This document shows, piece by piece, positions 32,465 through 43,254 of a DNA stretch of 64,000 nt (the stretch's first letter is position 1; the number at the start of each line of letters is the position of its first letter). The stretch covers positions 3,844,001 through 3,908,000 of the forward strand of contig CP099652.1 of the NCBI GenBank assembly GCA_024123955.1. Reading direction: 5' to 3'. Below the pieces are notes generated by a model. It was not told the DNA's origin. It searched no databases and saw only the letters and a program-made list of their open reading frames with translations. This stretch comes from Oxalobacteraceae bacterium OTU3CINTB1. GTDB lineage: Bacteria > Pseudomonadota > Gammaproteobacteria > Burkholderiales > Burkholderiaceae_D. A program made the position numbers and the translations under genes.

Positions 32465-33862
32465 TTAGTAGATTTCGCGGCGCAGGCGCTGCATTTGCAT
32501 GTCGTGACGCTCGACCCAGCGGCGGGCTTCGTCCAGCTGCCATTCAAGGCGGCGGATGTAGTCGATCAGCTCGCGCCGCTCCTGCTCTCGGCGGCGCTCT
32601 TGTTTTTTGCTCTCTTCGTTGACTTGGCGGTCCTTGGCGTCCTGCGCGCCGCGTATGTCGCGTTCAAGGCGACCCAGGCGCCGGTTGGCGTCGTACAGGC
32701 GACTTTCCAGATCGTTGACGTCGTTGAGTGCCTGCGCGCGTTTCATCGCCGCCACTTCGAAATCCTGGCCGCTGACGTAGGCGCGCTTTAGCTGGTTCCG
32801 CAGCTCGCCACGGCACACCTCCACCGCCATGCCGGTGTTGGCGCGCCCGCGTTCGAAGGCATTCTCCGGCACGCAGTATTTGGCGTTTTGCTCTTCCCAC
32901 GCCTTGGTGTAGACATCGCGCGTCGACGGGATGACAAACACGCCGTCGCGCGAGGCGCTGGCCATGCGTTCTTCCAGCATGAACGGTTTGCCATAGCCGT
33001 CTTCCAGGCCCGCCGAGCGCCAGTGGTCGTCAAGACGCTTTTCCCAAGCCTTGCGGTATTCGGATTCGAACACCTTCAACCCTTTTCGACGCGCCTCTTT
33101 GCCGCGTGTGCCGAACTCCTTGCCGCTGACGGCATCCTGCGCGCCGAGGTTGCGCCAGTAGTTGACGATCTCCGCGTTCCATGCCGTGCGATACACTTCC
33201 TCCTGCACCTGCACACCGGCGTCGCGCGCGGCTGCGGCGCGGTCGCGGAAGCGGCTGTCCGGCGTGCCGTTGCGCGCGTCGGTGAATCCGGCGTCCTGCC
33301 AGAAGGTGCGGTTGCCGGCGTGCCAGCCGTTGGTATAGGCCGCTTCGTCGAAGCGCAATTGCGCGGTGGCGGCACGCGCCCGGCTGTCCTCCTTCATCGT
33401 CAGCGGCAGGCCTTCGGCGCCTTCGCGCTTGCCGATGTCTTCCCAATATTGGGAGTTCCCCTTCAACCAGCCCTCGTCGTAGGCCGCCTGATTTAGCGGC
33501 GTTTTACGCTTGCGAACTTCTTCGCCGGCCGCCCGCACCGCGTACTGCGATTGCTGCAATCCCTTGGCGCCGTCGATGGCGCCGACGGCCGACCACATCT
33601 CCCGGTTGCCCTGCTCCCAGCCGGCCGTGTAGCGCGCGCCGGCATCGGCGCCGGCGGGCTTTTTGTCGTCGCCGTGATCGTCGCAGAAGTCCTTGCGGTC
33701 GGCGAAGGTCGGCGGCGCGCCGTCAAGGCCGTCCGTCCGGCCGATCTGGTTCCAGTCTCCGGTCTTGCAAGCTTCTATGCGCTGCTTCATCGACGCGCCG
33801 CAGCCTCCCAGCACCAAGGGCAAAACAAGCATCATCGGCAGCAGGCGGGCAATAGAGATCAT
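32465..33862 (-). CDS. DUF2799-like lipoprotein with tandem ~48-residue repeats and coiled coil
   Basis: 465 residues from ATG 33862 (GTG 33871 is an alternative). A lipoprotein signal (LPMMLVLPLVLGGC) is followed by a DUF2799-like unit (CKTGDWNQIGRTDGLDG). Six repeats then start at Tyr78, 128, 176, 224, 269 and 318, each of pattern Y-x2-[GA]-W-x6-W-x2-G-x3-[DE]-[GA]. The last unit has lost the central Trp. The final ~100 residues are a charged coiled coil rich in R/E/Q. Likely an outer-membrane-anchored periplasmic protein; the repeats may form an elongated rod or bind another envelope component. Function unknown. Confidence 0.78.
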   Translation of the reverse strand: MISIARLLPMMLVLPLVLGGCGASMKQRIEACKTGDWNQIGRTDGLDGAPPTFADRKDFCDDHGDDKKPAGADAGARYTAGWEQGNREMWSAVGAIDGAKGLQQSQYAVRAAGEEVRKRKTPLNQAAYDEGWLKGNSQYWEDIGKREGAEGLPLTMKEDSRARAATAQLRFDEAAYTNGWHAGNRTFWQDAGFTDARNGTPDSRFRDRAAAARDAGVQVQEEVYRTAWNAEIVNYWRNLGAQDAVSGKEFGTRGKEARRKGLKVFESEYRKAWEKRLDDHWRSAGLEDGYGKPFMLEERMASASRDGVFVIPSTRDVYTKAWEEQNAKYCVPENAFERGRANTGMAVEVCRGELRNQLKRAYVSGQDFEVAAMKRAQALNDVNDLESRLYDANRRLGRLERDIRGAQDAKDRQVNEESKKQERRREQERRELIDYIRRLEWQLDEARRWVERHDMQMQRLRREIY

Positions 33863-33916
33863 AAGGTTCACGAATGAGTTTTTAGCGGCGAGATTATAGA
33901 CCCGTAGATTAAATAG

Positions 33917-35122
33917 ATGATAATCTTCGAGTGTCTAAATAGAAAGATCAAAATCTTGCGCGTACTCGCTATCGATGCCTTCCGTGGCATCACCATCCTG
34001 GTCATGATCTTTGTGAACACGCTGGCGGGCGTGAGCGAAATGCCGCCCTGGATGGGACACGTGGCCGCCGGCGTCGACGGCATGACCTTTCCCGATGTCG
34101 TCTTCCCCGCCTTCCTTTTCATCGTCGGCATGTCGATACCGTTCGCGATGGCCCAGCGCCAGGCGGCGGGCGACAGCGGCTGGAAGTTGTGGCGCCACGT
34201 GCTGGCCCGCGCCGCCGGGATGCTGGTGTTCGGCGTCTTCATGGTCAATGCGGAAGCGGGCTACAACGAGGCGGCGATGGGGATGACCATCCACGTTTGG
34301 TCGCTGCTGTTCTACGCCTGCGCGATACTCGTATGGGCGGTCTACCGCTTCGAAAACAAGCGGCTGGTCCTCGCGCTGCGGCTGGCCGGCATCGTGGGAC
34401 TTGTCGCGCTGGCGCTGGTTTTTCGCGGCGGGCCCGATGGCACCGAGAGATTGTCGCCGCAATGGTGGGGCATACTAGGGCTGATCGGCTGGGCGTACTT
34501 GTACGCGACCATCGCCTGGCGACTGACGCGCGCGCGTCCGCTGCCGATCGCGCTGACGATCCTCGCCTGCGTGGCCTGGTACTGTGTGTTCAACACCAAT
34601 GCGGCGCAGCCCTCGGCGCTGTGGACGCTGCTGGGCGCGCAGTCCGGCAATGCGATCCACACCGCCATCGCGCTGTGCGGCGTGCTGACAACCACGATCT
34701 TCTTCTGCGATGGCCGGCCGCGCGCGCAGCCTTTCGGCAAGGCGCTGTTGTTCGCGGCGGTACTGGCGGCGCTGGCGTTCGCGCTGCGTCCCTGGTTCAC
34801 GATATCGAAAATCGCCGCGACCCCGAGTTGGGCGCTGTACAGCGCGGCGATCTGCGTGCTGCTATTCGCGTCGATGTACTGGCTGGTTGACTTGAAACAG
34901 CAGCGCGGCTGGGTCGCGTTTTTCCGCCCGGCCGCCTCCAATCCCCTGCTTACCTACATCCTCCCGTTCATCATCTACGCGCTGATGGAGACGCTGAACC
35001 TGGCTTTTCCTTCCGTGCTGGGCGCCGGCATGCCGGGACTAATCTGGGCGTTGGTCTACGCCCTGGTCGTCCTGGCGCTGGTCGCTGGCCTCAACCGCCT
35101 GCACATCAAACTGCAACTCTAA
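33917..35122 (+). CDS. DUF5009/NagX-like multipass membrane acyltransferase
   Basis: 401 residues with about 10-11 transmembrane segments. The core RVLAIDAFRGITILVMIFVN near the N-terminus and VVFPAFLFIVGMSIPFA near residue 72 are the signatures shared with heparan-alpha-glucosaminide N-acetyltransferase/NagX proteins. Such proteins move acetyl groups across the membrane or sit in amino-sugar pathways. The ATG at 33917 is used; a TTG at 33956 just before RVLAID would match homologues better. It is 9 bp upstream of a paralogous gene. Substrate unknown. Confidence 0.8.
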   Translation: MIIFECLNRKIKILRVLAIDAFRGITILVMIFVNTLAGVSEMPPWMGHVAAGVDGMTFPDVVFPAFLFIVGMSIPFAMAQRQAAGDSGWKLWRHVLARAAGMLVFGVFMVNAEAGYNEAAMGMTIHVWSLLFYACAILVWAVYRFENKRLVLALRLAGIVGLVALALVFRGGPDGTERLSPQWWGILGLIGWAYLYATIAWRLTRARPLPIALTILACVAWYCVFNTNAAQPSALWTLLGAQSGNAIHTAIALCGVLTTTIFFCDGRPRAQPFGKALLFAAVLAALAFALRPWFTISKIAATPSWALYSAAICVLLFASMYWLVDLKQQRGWVAFFRPAASNPLLTYILPFIIYALMETLNLAFPSVLGAGMPGLIWALVYALVVLALVAGLNRLHIKLQL

Positions 35123-35131
35123 CAAACATCC

Positions 35132-36202
35132 ATGCGCATAAATTCAATCGACGCCGTACGCGGCCTGACCGTGGCCGCCATGCTGCTGGTGAACAACGCC
35201 GGCGACTGGTCAAACATCTACCCCTGGTTCGAGCACGCGCACTGGCACGGCTGCACGCCGGCGGACTTGATCTTCCCCACGTTCCTGCTGATCGTCGGCG
35301 TGTCGCTGCACCTGGCGCTGGGCCGGCAGCTGGACGCCGACGCCGGTCCGCTCGCGCGCAAGGCCCTGGCGCGCACGGTGCTGCTGCGCGGTGCGCGCAT
35401 CTTCCTGCTCGGTCTCGCCCTCAACGCCATCTCCACGCTGATGATGGACGGACGGCCATTCCGCCTGCTCGGCGTGCTGCAGCGGATCGGCATCTGCTTC
35501 GCGGTGGCGGGCCTCTTGGCCATCTACGTGCGCGGCGCGCGGGCGCAGTGGGCCTTCCTGGCCGCGATACTACTCGGGTATTGGGGAATGCTGGTCGCCG
35601 GCGGTTCGCTGGAGCCGAACCTGAATCTGGCCGACCGCATCGACAGCGCGCTGCTCGGCCCACTGTCCTATCAATACGATGCGGCGACGGGACTGGCGCA
35701 CGAACCCGAAGGCATCTTGAGCACCTTGCCGTCGCTGGCGACGGTCATCCTCGGTTTGCGCGTGGGCGACTGGCTGCACGCAGGCCGGATTCGCCAGCTC
35801 GCCATCGGCGGCGTCGTGGCGCTGGCCCTCGGCGGTGTGTGGTCGCTGCTGCTGCCCCTGAACAAACAACTGTGGACGTCATCGTTCGTGTTGTGGACCG
35901 GCGGTTACGGTATGCTGGCCATCGCGCTGGCGTATCAGCTGGTCGACGTGCGCGGCTGGCCGCCACTAGGGCGCGCGATGGGCATCAATGCCATCGCCGC
36001 CTACGCCGGATCGTGGGTCGCCACCTGTCTGCTAGCCTACAGCGGCGTCTTGGCGCCGCTGTATCAAAATGTGTTCGCCACGCCGATTGCGCCGCTGCTC
36101 GGGCCGGCGGCGGCGTCGCTGGCTTTCGCGGCGTGCTTCACCGCCGTCTTCTGGCTGGCGGCGGTGTATGCGGAAAAACGTGGTTGGCGCGTCACGATTT
36201 GA
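35132..36202 (+). CDS. NagX-like (HGSNAT-type) membrane acyltransferase, second copy
   Basis: 356 residues, about 10 membrane segments. It begins RINSIDAVRGLTVAAMLLVN, with DLIFPTFLLIVGVSLHLALG near 47 and GRPFRLLGVLQRIGICFAVA near 108, all typical of the DUF1624/HGSNAT family. It is a diverged paralogue of the preceding gene (same SIDAVRG/AIDAFRG motif) and lies in the same operon with 9 bp between. Probably acts on a sugar substrate at the inner membrane; the exact reaction cannot be told. Confidence 0.82.
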   Translation: MRINSIDAVRGLTVAAMLLVNNAGDWSNIYPWFEHAHWHGCTPADLIFPTFLLIVGVSLHLALGRQLDADAGPLARKALARTVLLRGARIFLLGLALNAISTLMMDGRPFRLLGVLQRIGICFAVAGLLAIYVRGARAQWAFLAAILLGYWGMLVAGGSLEPNLNLADRIDSALLGPLSYQYDAATGLAHEPEGILSTLPSLATVILGLRVGDWLHAGRIRQLAIGGVVALALGGVWSLLLPLNKQLWTSSFVLWTGGYGMLAIALAYQLVDVRGWPPLGRAMGINAIAAYAGSWVATCLLAYSGVLAPLYQNVFATPIAPLLGPAAASLAFAACFTAVFWLAAVYAEKRGWRVTI

Positions 36203-36287
36203 CCAATTTTGCTTCTAATCCAGATCAAGAAGAAAGCAATCATTCGCTATAATCCAACGTCCTTAACAACACTGAAGAAGGCTTCGG

Positions 36288-36794
36288 ATGATCAAGCGTT
36301 TGCGTAGTTCCATCGCGGCCAGCGTGCTGCTGCCGTTGCTGGCCTGCCTGTCCGGAGCGGCCGTGGCCGACACCTTCGAGACCATCGAGTCGGCGCCGCT
36401 GAAGGAGGTTTGGCTTAATGGGGGCTTTTACTCGTATCACTTCGACCGCGATAAGGATTTAAACGATAGTAATCCGGGCCTGGGGGCGGAATATCGGTTT
36501 TCGACCGTGGCGTCGGCGACCGCCGGGCGTTTTTATAACAGCGACCGCGCGTATTCGAACTATATCGGCGTGTATTACCAGCCGTTCAAAGTCGGCCCGG
36601 TGAGGCTGGGGGCGGTGGTGGGAGGGTTTAACGGCTATCCGAAGATGCGCGATGGCGGCTGGTTCCCGGCCGTGATACCGACCGCCAGCTTTGAATATAG
36701 AAGCGTGGGGGTGAATGTCGCCTTTGTGCCGAAGTATAAGGATCGGTTGTATGGGGCGCTGTCGATACAGCTGAAGTTGAAGGTATTCGATTAA
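36288..36794 (+). CDS. Small exported beta-barrel-like protein
   Basis: 168 residues with a signal peptide (IAASVLLPLLACLSGAAVA) and alternating beta-strand patterns (GGFYSYHF, GLGAEYRF, NYIGVYYQPF, RLGAVVGGFNGY, TASFEYRSVGVNVAFVP), ending IQLKLKVFD. Size and strand pattern suggest an 8-strand outer-membrane barrel, distantly like PagP-type or phage-related barrels. No catalytic residues are assigned. It follows the two NagX-like genes by 85 bp and may be separate from them. Confidence 0.6.
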   Translation: MIKRLRSSIAASVLLPLLACLSGAAVADTFETIESAPLKEVWLNGGFYSYHFDRDKDLNDSNPGLGAEYRFSTVASATAGRFYNSDRAYSNYIGVYYQPFKVGPVRLGAVVGGFNGYPKMRDGGWFPAVIPTASFEYRSVGVNVAFVPKYKDRLYGALSIQLKLKVFD

Positions 36795-36834
36795 AAAACA
36801 CGCGGTAACCCGCCAACGATGGCAGGTTACCGCG
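36790..36834 (-). terminator. Rho-independent terminator of fusA
   Basis: On the minus strand a perfect 10-bp stem CGCGGTAACC/GGTTACCGCG (36834-36801) with a 14-base loop is followed by TGTTTTTTAA. It begins 10 bp after the fusA stop. The convergent barrel-protein gene ends within the T-run, so the hairpin may serve both strands. Confidence 0.85.
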
Positions 36835-36843
36835 CATATCACA

Positions 36844-38958
<2,115 letters not shown>

Positions 38959-39125
38959 AAATCTCCTTGAACACTTCGTGTCTTTAAGCCTTGGGTAGTC
39001 TCAAGTGCGGCGATAGTTGCCGAAATCAAGCCCGGAAATACTTTCCTAATGTGCGACATACCTAACGGCAAGTAATGTAGTCTGTGTAATAAACTGCAAG
39101 CTTACATCTCACCTGGAAAAAATGC

Positions 39126-40271
39126 ATGGTACTCCGACGTAAAACCGCCCTCCTCCTCTCCTTAGGCATGGGACCGGCTCTGGCTTTAGCACAGTCCGCA
39201 CCGCCCCAGGCCGCCGATCTCGAATTGCGCATCGAACGCTGCGCGGTCCTTGGCGACGCCAGCGCCCGCCTTGCCTGTTACGATGGCCTGGCCCGCACCA
39301 CGCCGACCAAGCAGGCCGCCGGCGGCGCCGCCGTCGGCGTGCCGGACCCTGGCAACGACAGCAAGATCGTCAACGGCGCGGTGGTGCCTGCCAGCACCCA
39401 GCCGGCCGAACCGCCGGCGGCGCCGGCCGACGCGCCGATCCCGGCCAAGGTCGCCGAACTGACGACCATTCCGCCGCAGGACAAGGTCTCGCGCATGGTG
39501 CAATGGTGGGAGCTGGACCGTTCGGCCAAGCGCGGCGTGTTCAACTTCCGGCCGCACCGCGACAACTACCTGTTGTTGGCCAATTACAGCACGAGCAACA
39601 ACGATACGCCGTTCCAGGAATTCTCGCCCGATGGCCTGAAATCCAAGCACGTCGAATTGATGTACCAGCTTAGCTTCAAGATGAAGATGATCGAGCAAGC
39701 GTTCGGTTGGCCGGTCGACCTGTGGTTCGGCTACACGCAGGAAAGCTTCTGGCAGGCGTACAACCGTTCCGAATCGAGTCCGTTCCGCGAGACCAACTAC
39801 CAGCCCGAGCTGATGTTGACCACGCCGCTGGCGCTCAATCTGGGCGGCGTCGACGTGCGCTTCCTGACGTTGGGTCTGGTGCACCAGTCGAACGGCCAGA
39901 CCTCGACCTTGTCGCGCAGCTGGAACCGCGTCTATGCGCAGGTGGGTGCCGAGAAAGGCAACTTCGCGGTCAATTTCCGCCTGTGGCACAGGCTGGATAA
40001 TGCGCGCTCGGACAACGACAACATCGACATCACCGATTACCTCGGCCATGGCGATTTGAACGCCAGCTATCGTTTCGACGGGCATGAATTGTCGGTGACG
40101 GCGCGGCGCAACTTCCACACCAACCATGGCGGCCTGCAAGCCGGCTGGGCGTTCCCGGTGTCGGCCAACCTGAAGGGATATGTGCAAGTTTTCAGCGGTT
40201 ACGGCCAAAGTTTGATCGACTATAACTATGCGCAAAAATCCATCGGCGGTGGTTTCAAGGTCGATTTTTGA
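39126..40271 (+). CDS. pldA: Outer-membrane phospholipase A
   Basis: 381 residues with a signal peptide (ALLLSLGMGPALALAQ), a proline/alanine-rich linker (~60-115) and an OMPLA barrel. The catalytic His-Ser is in VHQSNGQ (His253, Ser255) and the supporting Asn in RSWNRVY (Asn267), matching H142/S144/N156 of E. coli OMPLA; DNDNIDITDYLG includes likely calcium ligands. It hydrolyses phospholipids in the outer leaflet when the outer membrane is disturbed. Final residue Phe fits barrel assembly. The N-terminal C-x12-CYD pattern is common in beta-proteobacterial homologues. Confidence 0.9.
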   Translation: MVLRRKTALLLSLGMGPALALAQSAPPQAADLELRIERCAVLGDASARLACYDGLARTTPTKQAAGGAAVGVPDPGNDSKIVNGAVVPASTQPAEPPAAPADAPIPAKVAELTTIPPQDKVSRMVQWWELDRSAKRGVFNFRPHRDNYLLLANYSTSNNDTPFQEFSPDGLKSKHVELMYQLSFKMKMIEQAFGWPVDLWFGYTQESFWQAYNRSESSPFRETNYQPELMLTTPLALNLGGVDVRFLTLGLVHQSNGQTSTLSRSWNRVYAQVGAEKGNFAVNFRLWHRLDNARSDNDNIDITDYLGHGDLNASYRFDGHELSVTARRNFHTNHGGLQAGWAFPVSANLKGYVQVFSGYGQSLIDYNYAQKSIGGGFKVDF

Positions 40272-40301
40272 TGTAGTGCCATGCGGGATGCGTTGAGTCT
40301 C

Positions 40302-40502
40302 TCAACGCCCCGGCGAACCGCGCAGGATGCGCGCCGGTAGCAGCACCACGGCGCGCAGCAGTTCGAACACCCCCTCCACGCCGATCCCGATCAGCCTGAA
40401 CGGCAAGGTCAGCAGCCAGAACAGCGGATACAGCAGCAGCGCCAGCAAGGCCAGCGGCCAGCAGAGAAACAGCAGAACCAGCCACAGCACAAAACTCAGC
40501 AT
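40302..40502 (-). CDS. Small inner-membrane protein
   Basis: 66 residues from ATG 40502 (MLSFVLWLVLLFLCWPLALL): a long hydrophobic region that probably forms two helices, then an amphipathic C-terminus (VVLLPARILRGSPGR). A GGGGG stretch lies 6 bases upstream. No known family assigned. An 8-bp inverted repeat (GCGTTGAG/CTCAACGC, 40290-40308) spans its stop codon. Confidence 0.55.
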   Translation of the reverse strand: MLSFVLWLVLLFLCWPLALLALLLYPLFWLLTLPFRLIGIGVEGVFELLRAVVLLPARILRGSPGR

Positions 40503-40670
40503 GAGACGCCCCCGATCCAGTGATGCGATTGACAATGCTGTCACTGTAGAAGGTAGGGGCGTTGCGGGCAATTTCCGTGCGACCGACTGCGTTTAAACGC
40601 GATCAATCGCAGGAATTAGGGGATAAACGGCGGAGAAAACCGGACTGTATCAGCCCGGCTACGGGCCCGG

Positions 40671-40919
40671 CTACTGGCCCAGGCAGATAATCTTGGTGAC
40701 GTACTCGTGGGCGTTCGGCTTCTTCTTGCCGGCCCAGGCGATCGCCTCGTTGGCCTGCTCGATGGTCAGGATCGACGCCTTTTCCTTGGACTTGATGAAG
40801 GACACGCCCTCAAAGGCACCCTCCTTGCTGCGCATGACTTTGGCGAACACGGGCGGTTTGGTCTCGCCGTCGGCGATCTTGTTTTGCTGGATGAGGTAGC
40901 GCTGGTCGTTCTGTTCCAT
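40671..40919 (-). CDS. Hypothetical protein, 82 residues
   Basis: MEQNDQRYLIQQNKIADGET begins a soluble, lysine-rich protein with a central FIKSKEKASILTIEQANEAI and C-terminus YVTKIICLGQ. AAAGAG lies about 6 bases before the ATG. It is 58 bp downstream of the PRMT-like gene on the same strand, so perhaps cotranscribed. No function recognised. Confidence 0.6.
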   Translation of the reverse strand: MEQNDQRYLIQQNKIADGETKPPVFAKVMRSKEGAFEGVSFIKSKEKASILTIEQANEAIAWAGKKKPNAHEYVTKIICLGQ

Positions 40920-40977
40920 ATATCTCTTTCTGTAAAAGACGAAATATACGCTCCAGAACGACCTTCGTGGGGACTTT

Positions 40978-41901
40978 TTAAGCGTAGGCGGCGATGCCCG
41001 TAGCCGGCTGCGTCACGGTCTCGTGCAGGATTTCGGCGCGCAGCGCGGCCTGCAGCGAGGGGATCGAGCCCCCCGCGCGGTACTGGAAGCTGACTTGCAG
41101 CACGTCGCCCTGTTTGGCCTTGATCGGCGTCGCAAGCGGCAAGGTCATGTAGTGATTCAGCCAGTCGATGGTGGTCGAACGCTCGGCCACCACGGCCAGC
41201 ACGTTTTTGGTCACGAAGCGCATGGCACTGATTTCGCCGGCCTTCTCGATGACGAACTTGCCCTGCCAGGCGTAGGCCAGCTCGTTGGGCTGGTTGAAGT
41301 CGATGATGCTGTAGACGGCCGGCTGCGCCGCCTCGACGGTGCCGGGATAGACCACGTTGGTCTCCTGGAACTGGACGATGGGCGCGTAAAAGCCCTCGAA
41401 GTCATACTCCTGCTGCACCGGCTGCACCGCCATGATCACCGCTTCCGGCAGGAACACCGGCAGCGGGCCGCCGAAGCGCTCCAGGTAGCGGCGCTTGAAC
41501 GACTCGATCACCTCGACCTGCTTTTCGCGCAACATGGCCACGTGGATCATCTCGCAGATGACGACATCCACCGGCTCCGGCGGCAGGTATTCGAAGGCGT
41601 CCGCGTGCACCACCTCGACCTTCTCGCCGTTGGGATTGAGCGCCAGCATCTTGCGCGCCTCCTTGACCATGTCCGGGTTGAACTCGACGCAATACACCTT
41701 CTCGGCCTTGGCCGCAGCGAACCAGGACAGCACGCCGGTGCCGCCGCCCAGCTCGAGCACTTTGGCGCCGGGCTTGACCGCGTAATCGATGGCCGACTTG
41801 AAACCGTGCATACGGTTCTGATCCATCAGCATATTGTGATGGTAGTGGACTGGAATGAATTGCCCCAGATAGCAGCTTTCGATTTCGCGTTCGTTCAGCA
41901 T
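40978..41901 (-). CDS. PRMT-like class I SAM-dependent methyltransferase
   Basis: 307 residues. N-terminal HYHHNMLMDQNRMHGFKSAI resembles the pre-motif of protein arginine methyltransferases. The SAM motif is VLELGGGTGVLSWFAA near residue 48, with acidic post-motif VYCVEFNPDM and VICEMIHVAMLREK, equivalent to the double-E loop region. A C-terminal beta-barrel-like part follows. Bacterial members are poorly characterised; it may methylate a protein arginine or another substrate. No operon partner other than the downstream 82-residue ORF. Confidence 0.75.
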   Translation of the reverse strand: MLNEREIESCYLGQFIPVHYHHNMLMDQNRMHGFKSAIDYAVKPGAKVLELGGGTGVLSWFAAAKAEKVYCVEFNPDMVKEARKMLALNPNGEKVEVVHADAFEYLPPEPVDVVICEMIHVAMLREKQVEVIESFKRRYLERFGGPLPVFLPEAVIMAVQPVQQEYDFEGFYAPIVQFQETNVVYPGTVEAAQPAVYSIIDFNQPNELAYAWQGKFVIEKAGEISAMRFVTKNVLAVVAERSTTIDWLNHYMTLPLATPIKAKQGDVLQVSFQYRAGGSIPSLQAALRAEILHETVTQPATGIAAYA

Positions 41902-42098
41902 GGTTTCCCTTGGTTGTGGCGCATTGTGCTTTGATGCAATACGGTGAACCTATTATCGTGAAGATTGTCCAACTATAAATGGGGGAGCTAGGTGGGAAAC
42001 CCCTGCCAGTTCTGCTTATTCGCAAGAAAGTTATCAGAAACCGTATTCAATTATATTATAGCGACCCGCTGCACGAAAGTTGGGCATGACGTCAAGAC

Positions 42099-42126
42099 TT
42101 GCGAACTGCCTCATTTGATATATACT
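42099..42126 (+). promoter_or_regulatory. Sigma-70-type promoter of the Xre/RES operon
   Basis: TTGCGA (42099-42104) and TATACT (42121-42126) are 16 bp apart, 22 bp before the antitoxin ATG, whose Shine-Dalgarno AAAGGAG is at 42135-42141. A consistent promoter-RBS-start series; autoregulation by the antitoxin is expected from the family but no clear operator is seen. Confidence 0.6.
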
Positions 42127-42148
42127 GCCGTCTCAAAGGAGACAACTC

Positions 42149-42712
42149 ATGTCAAATCCCAAGACCGTTGCAAAGCATGCGGCAGCTTCCAGCGCTGCTC
42201 GCATTAAAGCCACAGCGGCGACCTGCGGCAACTTTGCCCTAGCGAGCACCACGGCGCCGGAGGACGCCCGCCACAGCGCCACTATCGTCGCCGGTGAGCA
42301 GCTTTATCGCGTCGATCCACAGGCGCGCATTGCGATGATCAGACAGGGTATTCCTGCGTCGATGATCGGCAACCTTTCGTCGCGCATGGGCATGAGCAAG
42401 GAAACTTTGCTGTCCAGTCTGGGCTTGTCGCGCGCGACGATCAGCCGCAAAGAGAAGGACGCCACAGTGTTGTCGAAGGATGAATCGGAACGGGTCCTAG
42501 GCGTCGAAACCCTAATTGGCATGGTGCAAACCATGGTCGAGCAGTCCGGCGATCCGACCGGGTTCGACGCCGCACGCTGGGTGTCGGCGTGGCTCACCAA
42601 GCCATTGCCTGCGCTGGCTGGCGAGACGCCGGCGAGTTACATGGATACCTTCGAGGGCCAGAAACTGGTCGCCGAGTTGCTGTCTATGAGCCAGAGCGGA
42701 GCCTACGCGTGA
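42149..42712 (+). CDS. Xre/MbcA/ParS-type antitoxin (DUF2384)
   Basis: 187 residues. A helix-turn-helix region (SSRMGMSKETLLSSLGLSRA, ~70-90) is followed by the DUF2384 toxin-binding C-terminus (WLTKPLPALAGETPASYMDT), the normal order for RES-associated antitoxins. It neutralises the RES toxin and represses the operon. Shine-Dalgarno AAAGGAG lies 7 bases upstream. The first ~45 residues are alanine-rich and longer than in many homologues. Its TGA overlaps the GTG start of the toxin. Confidence 0.9.
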   Translation: MSNPKTVAKHAAASSAARIKATAATCGNFALASTTAPEDARHSATIVAGEQLYRVDPQARIAMIRQGIPASMIGNLSSRMGMSKETLLSSLGLSRATISRKEKDATVLSKDESERVLGVETLIGMVQTMVEQSGDPTGFDAARWVSAWLTKPLPALAGETPASYMDTFEGQKLVAELLSMSQSGAYA

Positions 42713-43182
42713 GCGTGCCGGTCTGGCGGATCGCGGTCGAGGCACCAACTTACGCAGCCAATGATTTGAGCGGCACCGGCGCCAAGACGACGGGCGGGCG
42801 TTGGAATAGCAAAGGTACAGCGGTGGTCTACTGCGCCGCGAACATCGCTCTGGCCACCCTTGAGACGGTCCATTATTTGCGTGGCGGCAGCCTACCATTC
42901 AATCGCTACCTGGTGCGCATCGACATTCCGGATGACGTATGGGCCGCGCGCCATGTGCTCGCGCCGCTGCCCGGCGGATGGGATGCGGTTCCAGTTGGAA
43001 TGAGCGCCAGGGCGGCGGGCGACGCCTGGATTGCGGCTGGCGCGACGGCCCTCCTGCAGGTGCCATCGGTAATCGTACCGGACGAATACAACATACTGAT
43101 CAATCCGCTGCACGGCGACGCTGCCGCCGTCGTCGCGACCACCCTGAAGCGCTGGATCTATGACCCCCGGTTCCTTGCCTGA
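42709..43182 (+). CDS. RES-domain toxin
   Basis: 157 residues from GTG 42709, overlapping the antitoxin stop (GTGA). RES-family features are GGRWNSKGTAVVYCA (Arg), ALATLETVHYL (Glu) and LQVPSVIVPDEYNILINPLH (Ser), the three residues that name the family. RES toxins degrade cellular NAD+ and halt growth. Together with the upstream Xre gene this is a complete type II toxin-antitoxin module. All key residues look intact. Confidence 0.9.
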   Translation: MSVPVWRIAVEAPTYAANDLSGTGAKTTGGRWNSKGTAVVYCAANIALATLETVHYLRGGSLPFNRYLVRIDIPDDVWAARHVLAPLPGGWDAVPVGMSARAAGDAWIAAGATALLQVPSVIVPDEYNILINPLHGDAAAVVATTLKRWIYDPRFLA

Positions 43183-43254
43183 CTAAGCAATCCTGGCGCC
43201 GGGGCGGTTGGAAAGTGCAGCGCCACAGGCGTTACCAAAGCCGAACCGCTACAC

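Noticed and set aside
40290..40308. Inverted repeat GCGTTGAG/CTCAACGC between pldA and a small membrane gene as terminator
   Set aside because: Neither strand has a following T-run; it overlaps the stop codon of the minus-strand gene. Kept only as a note.
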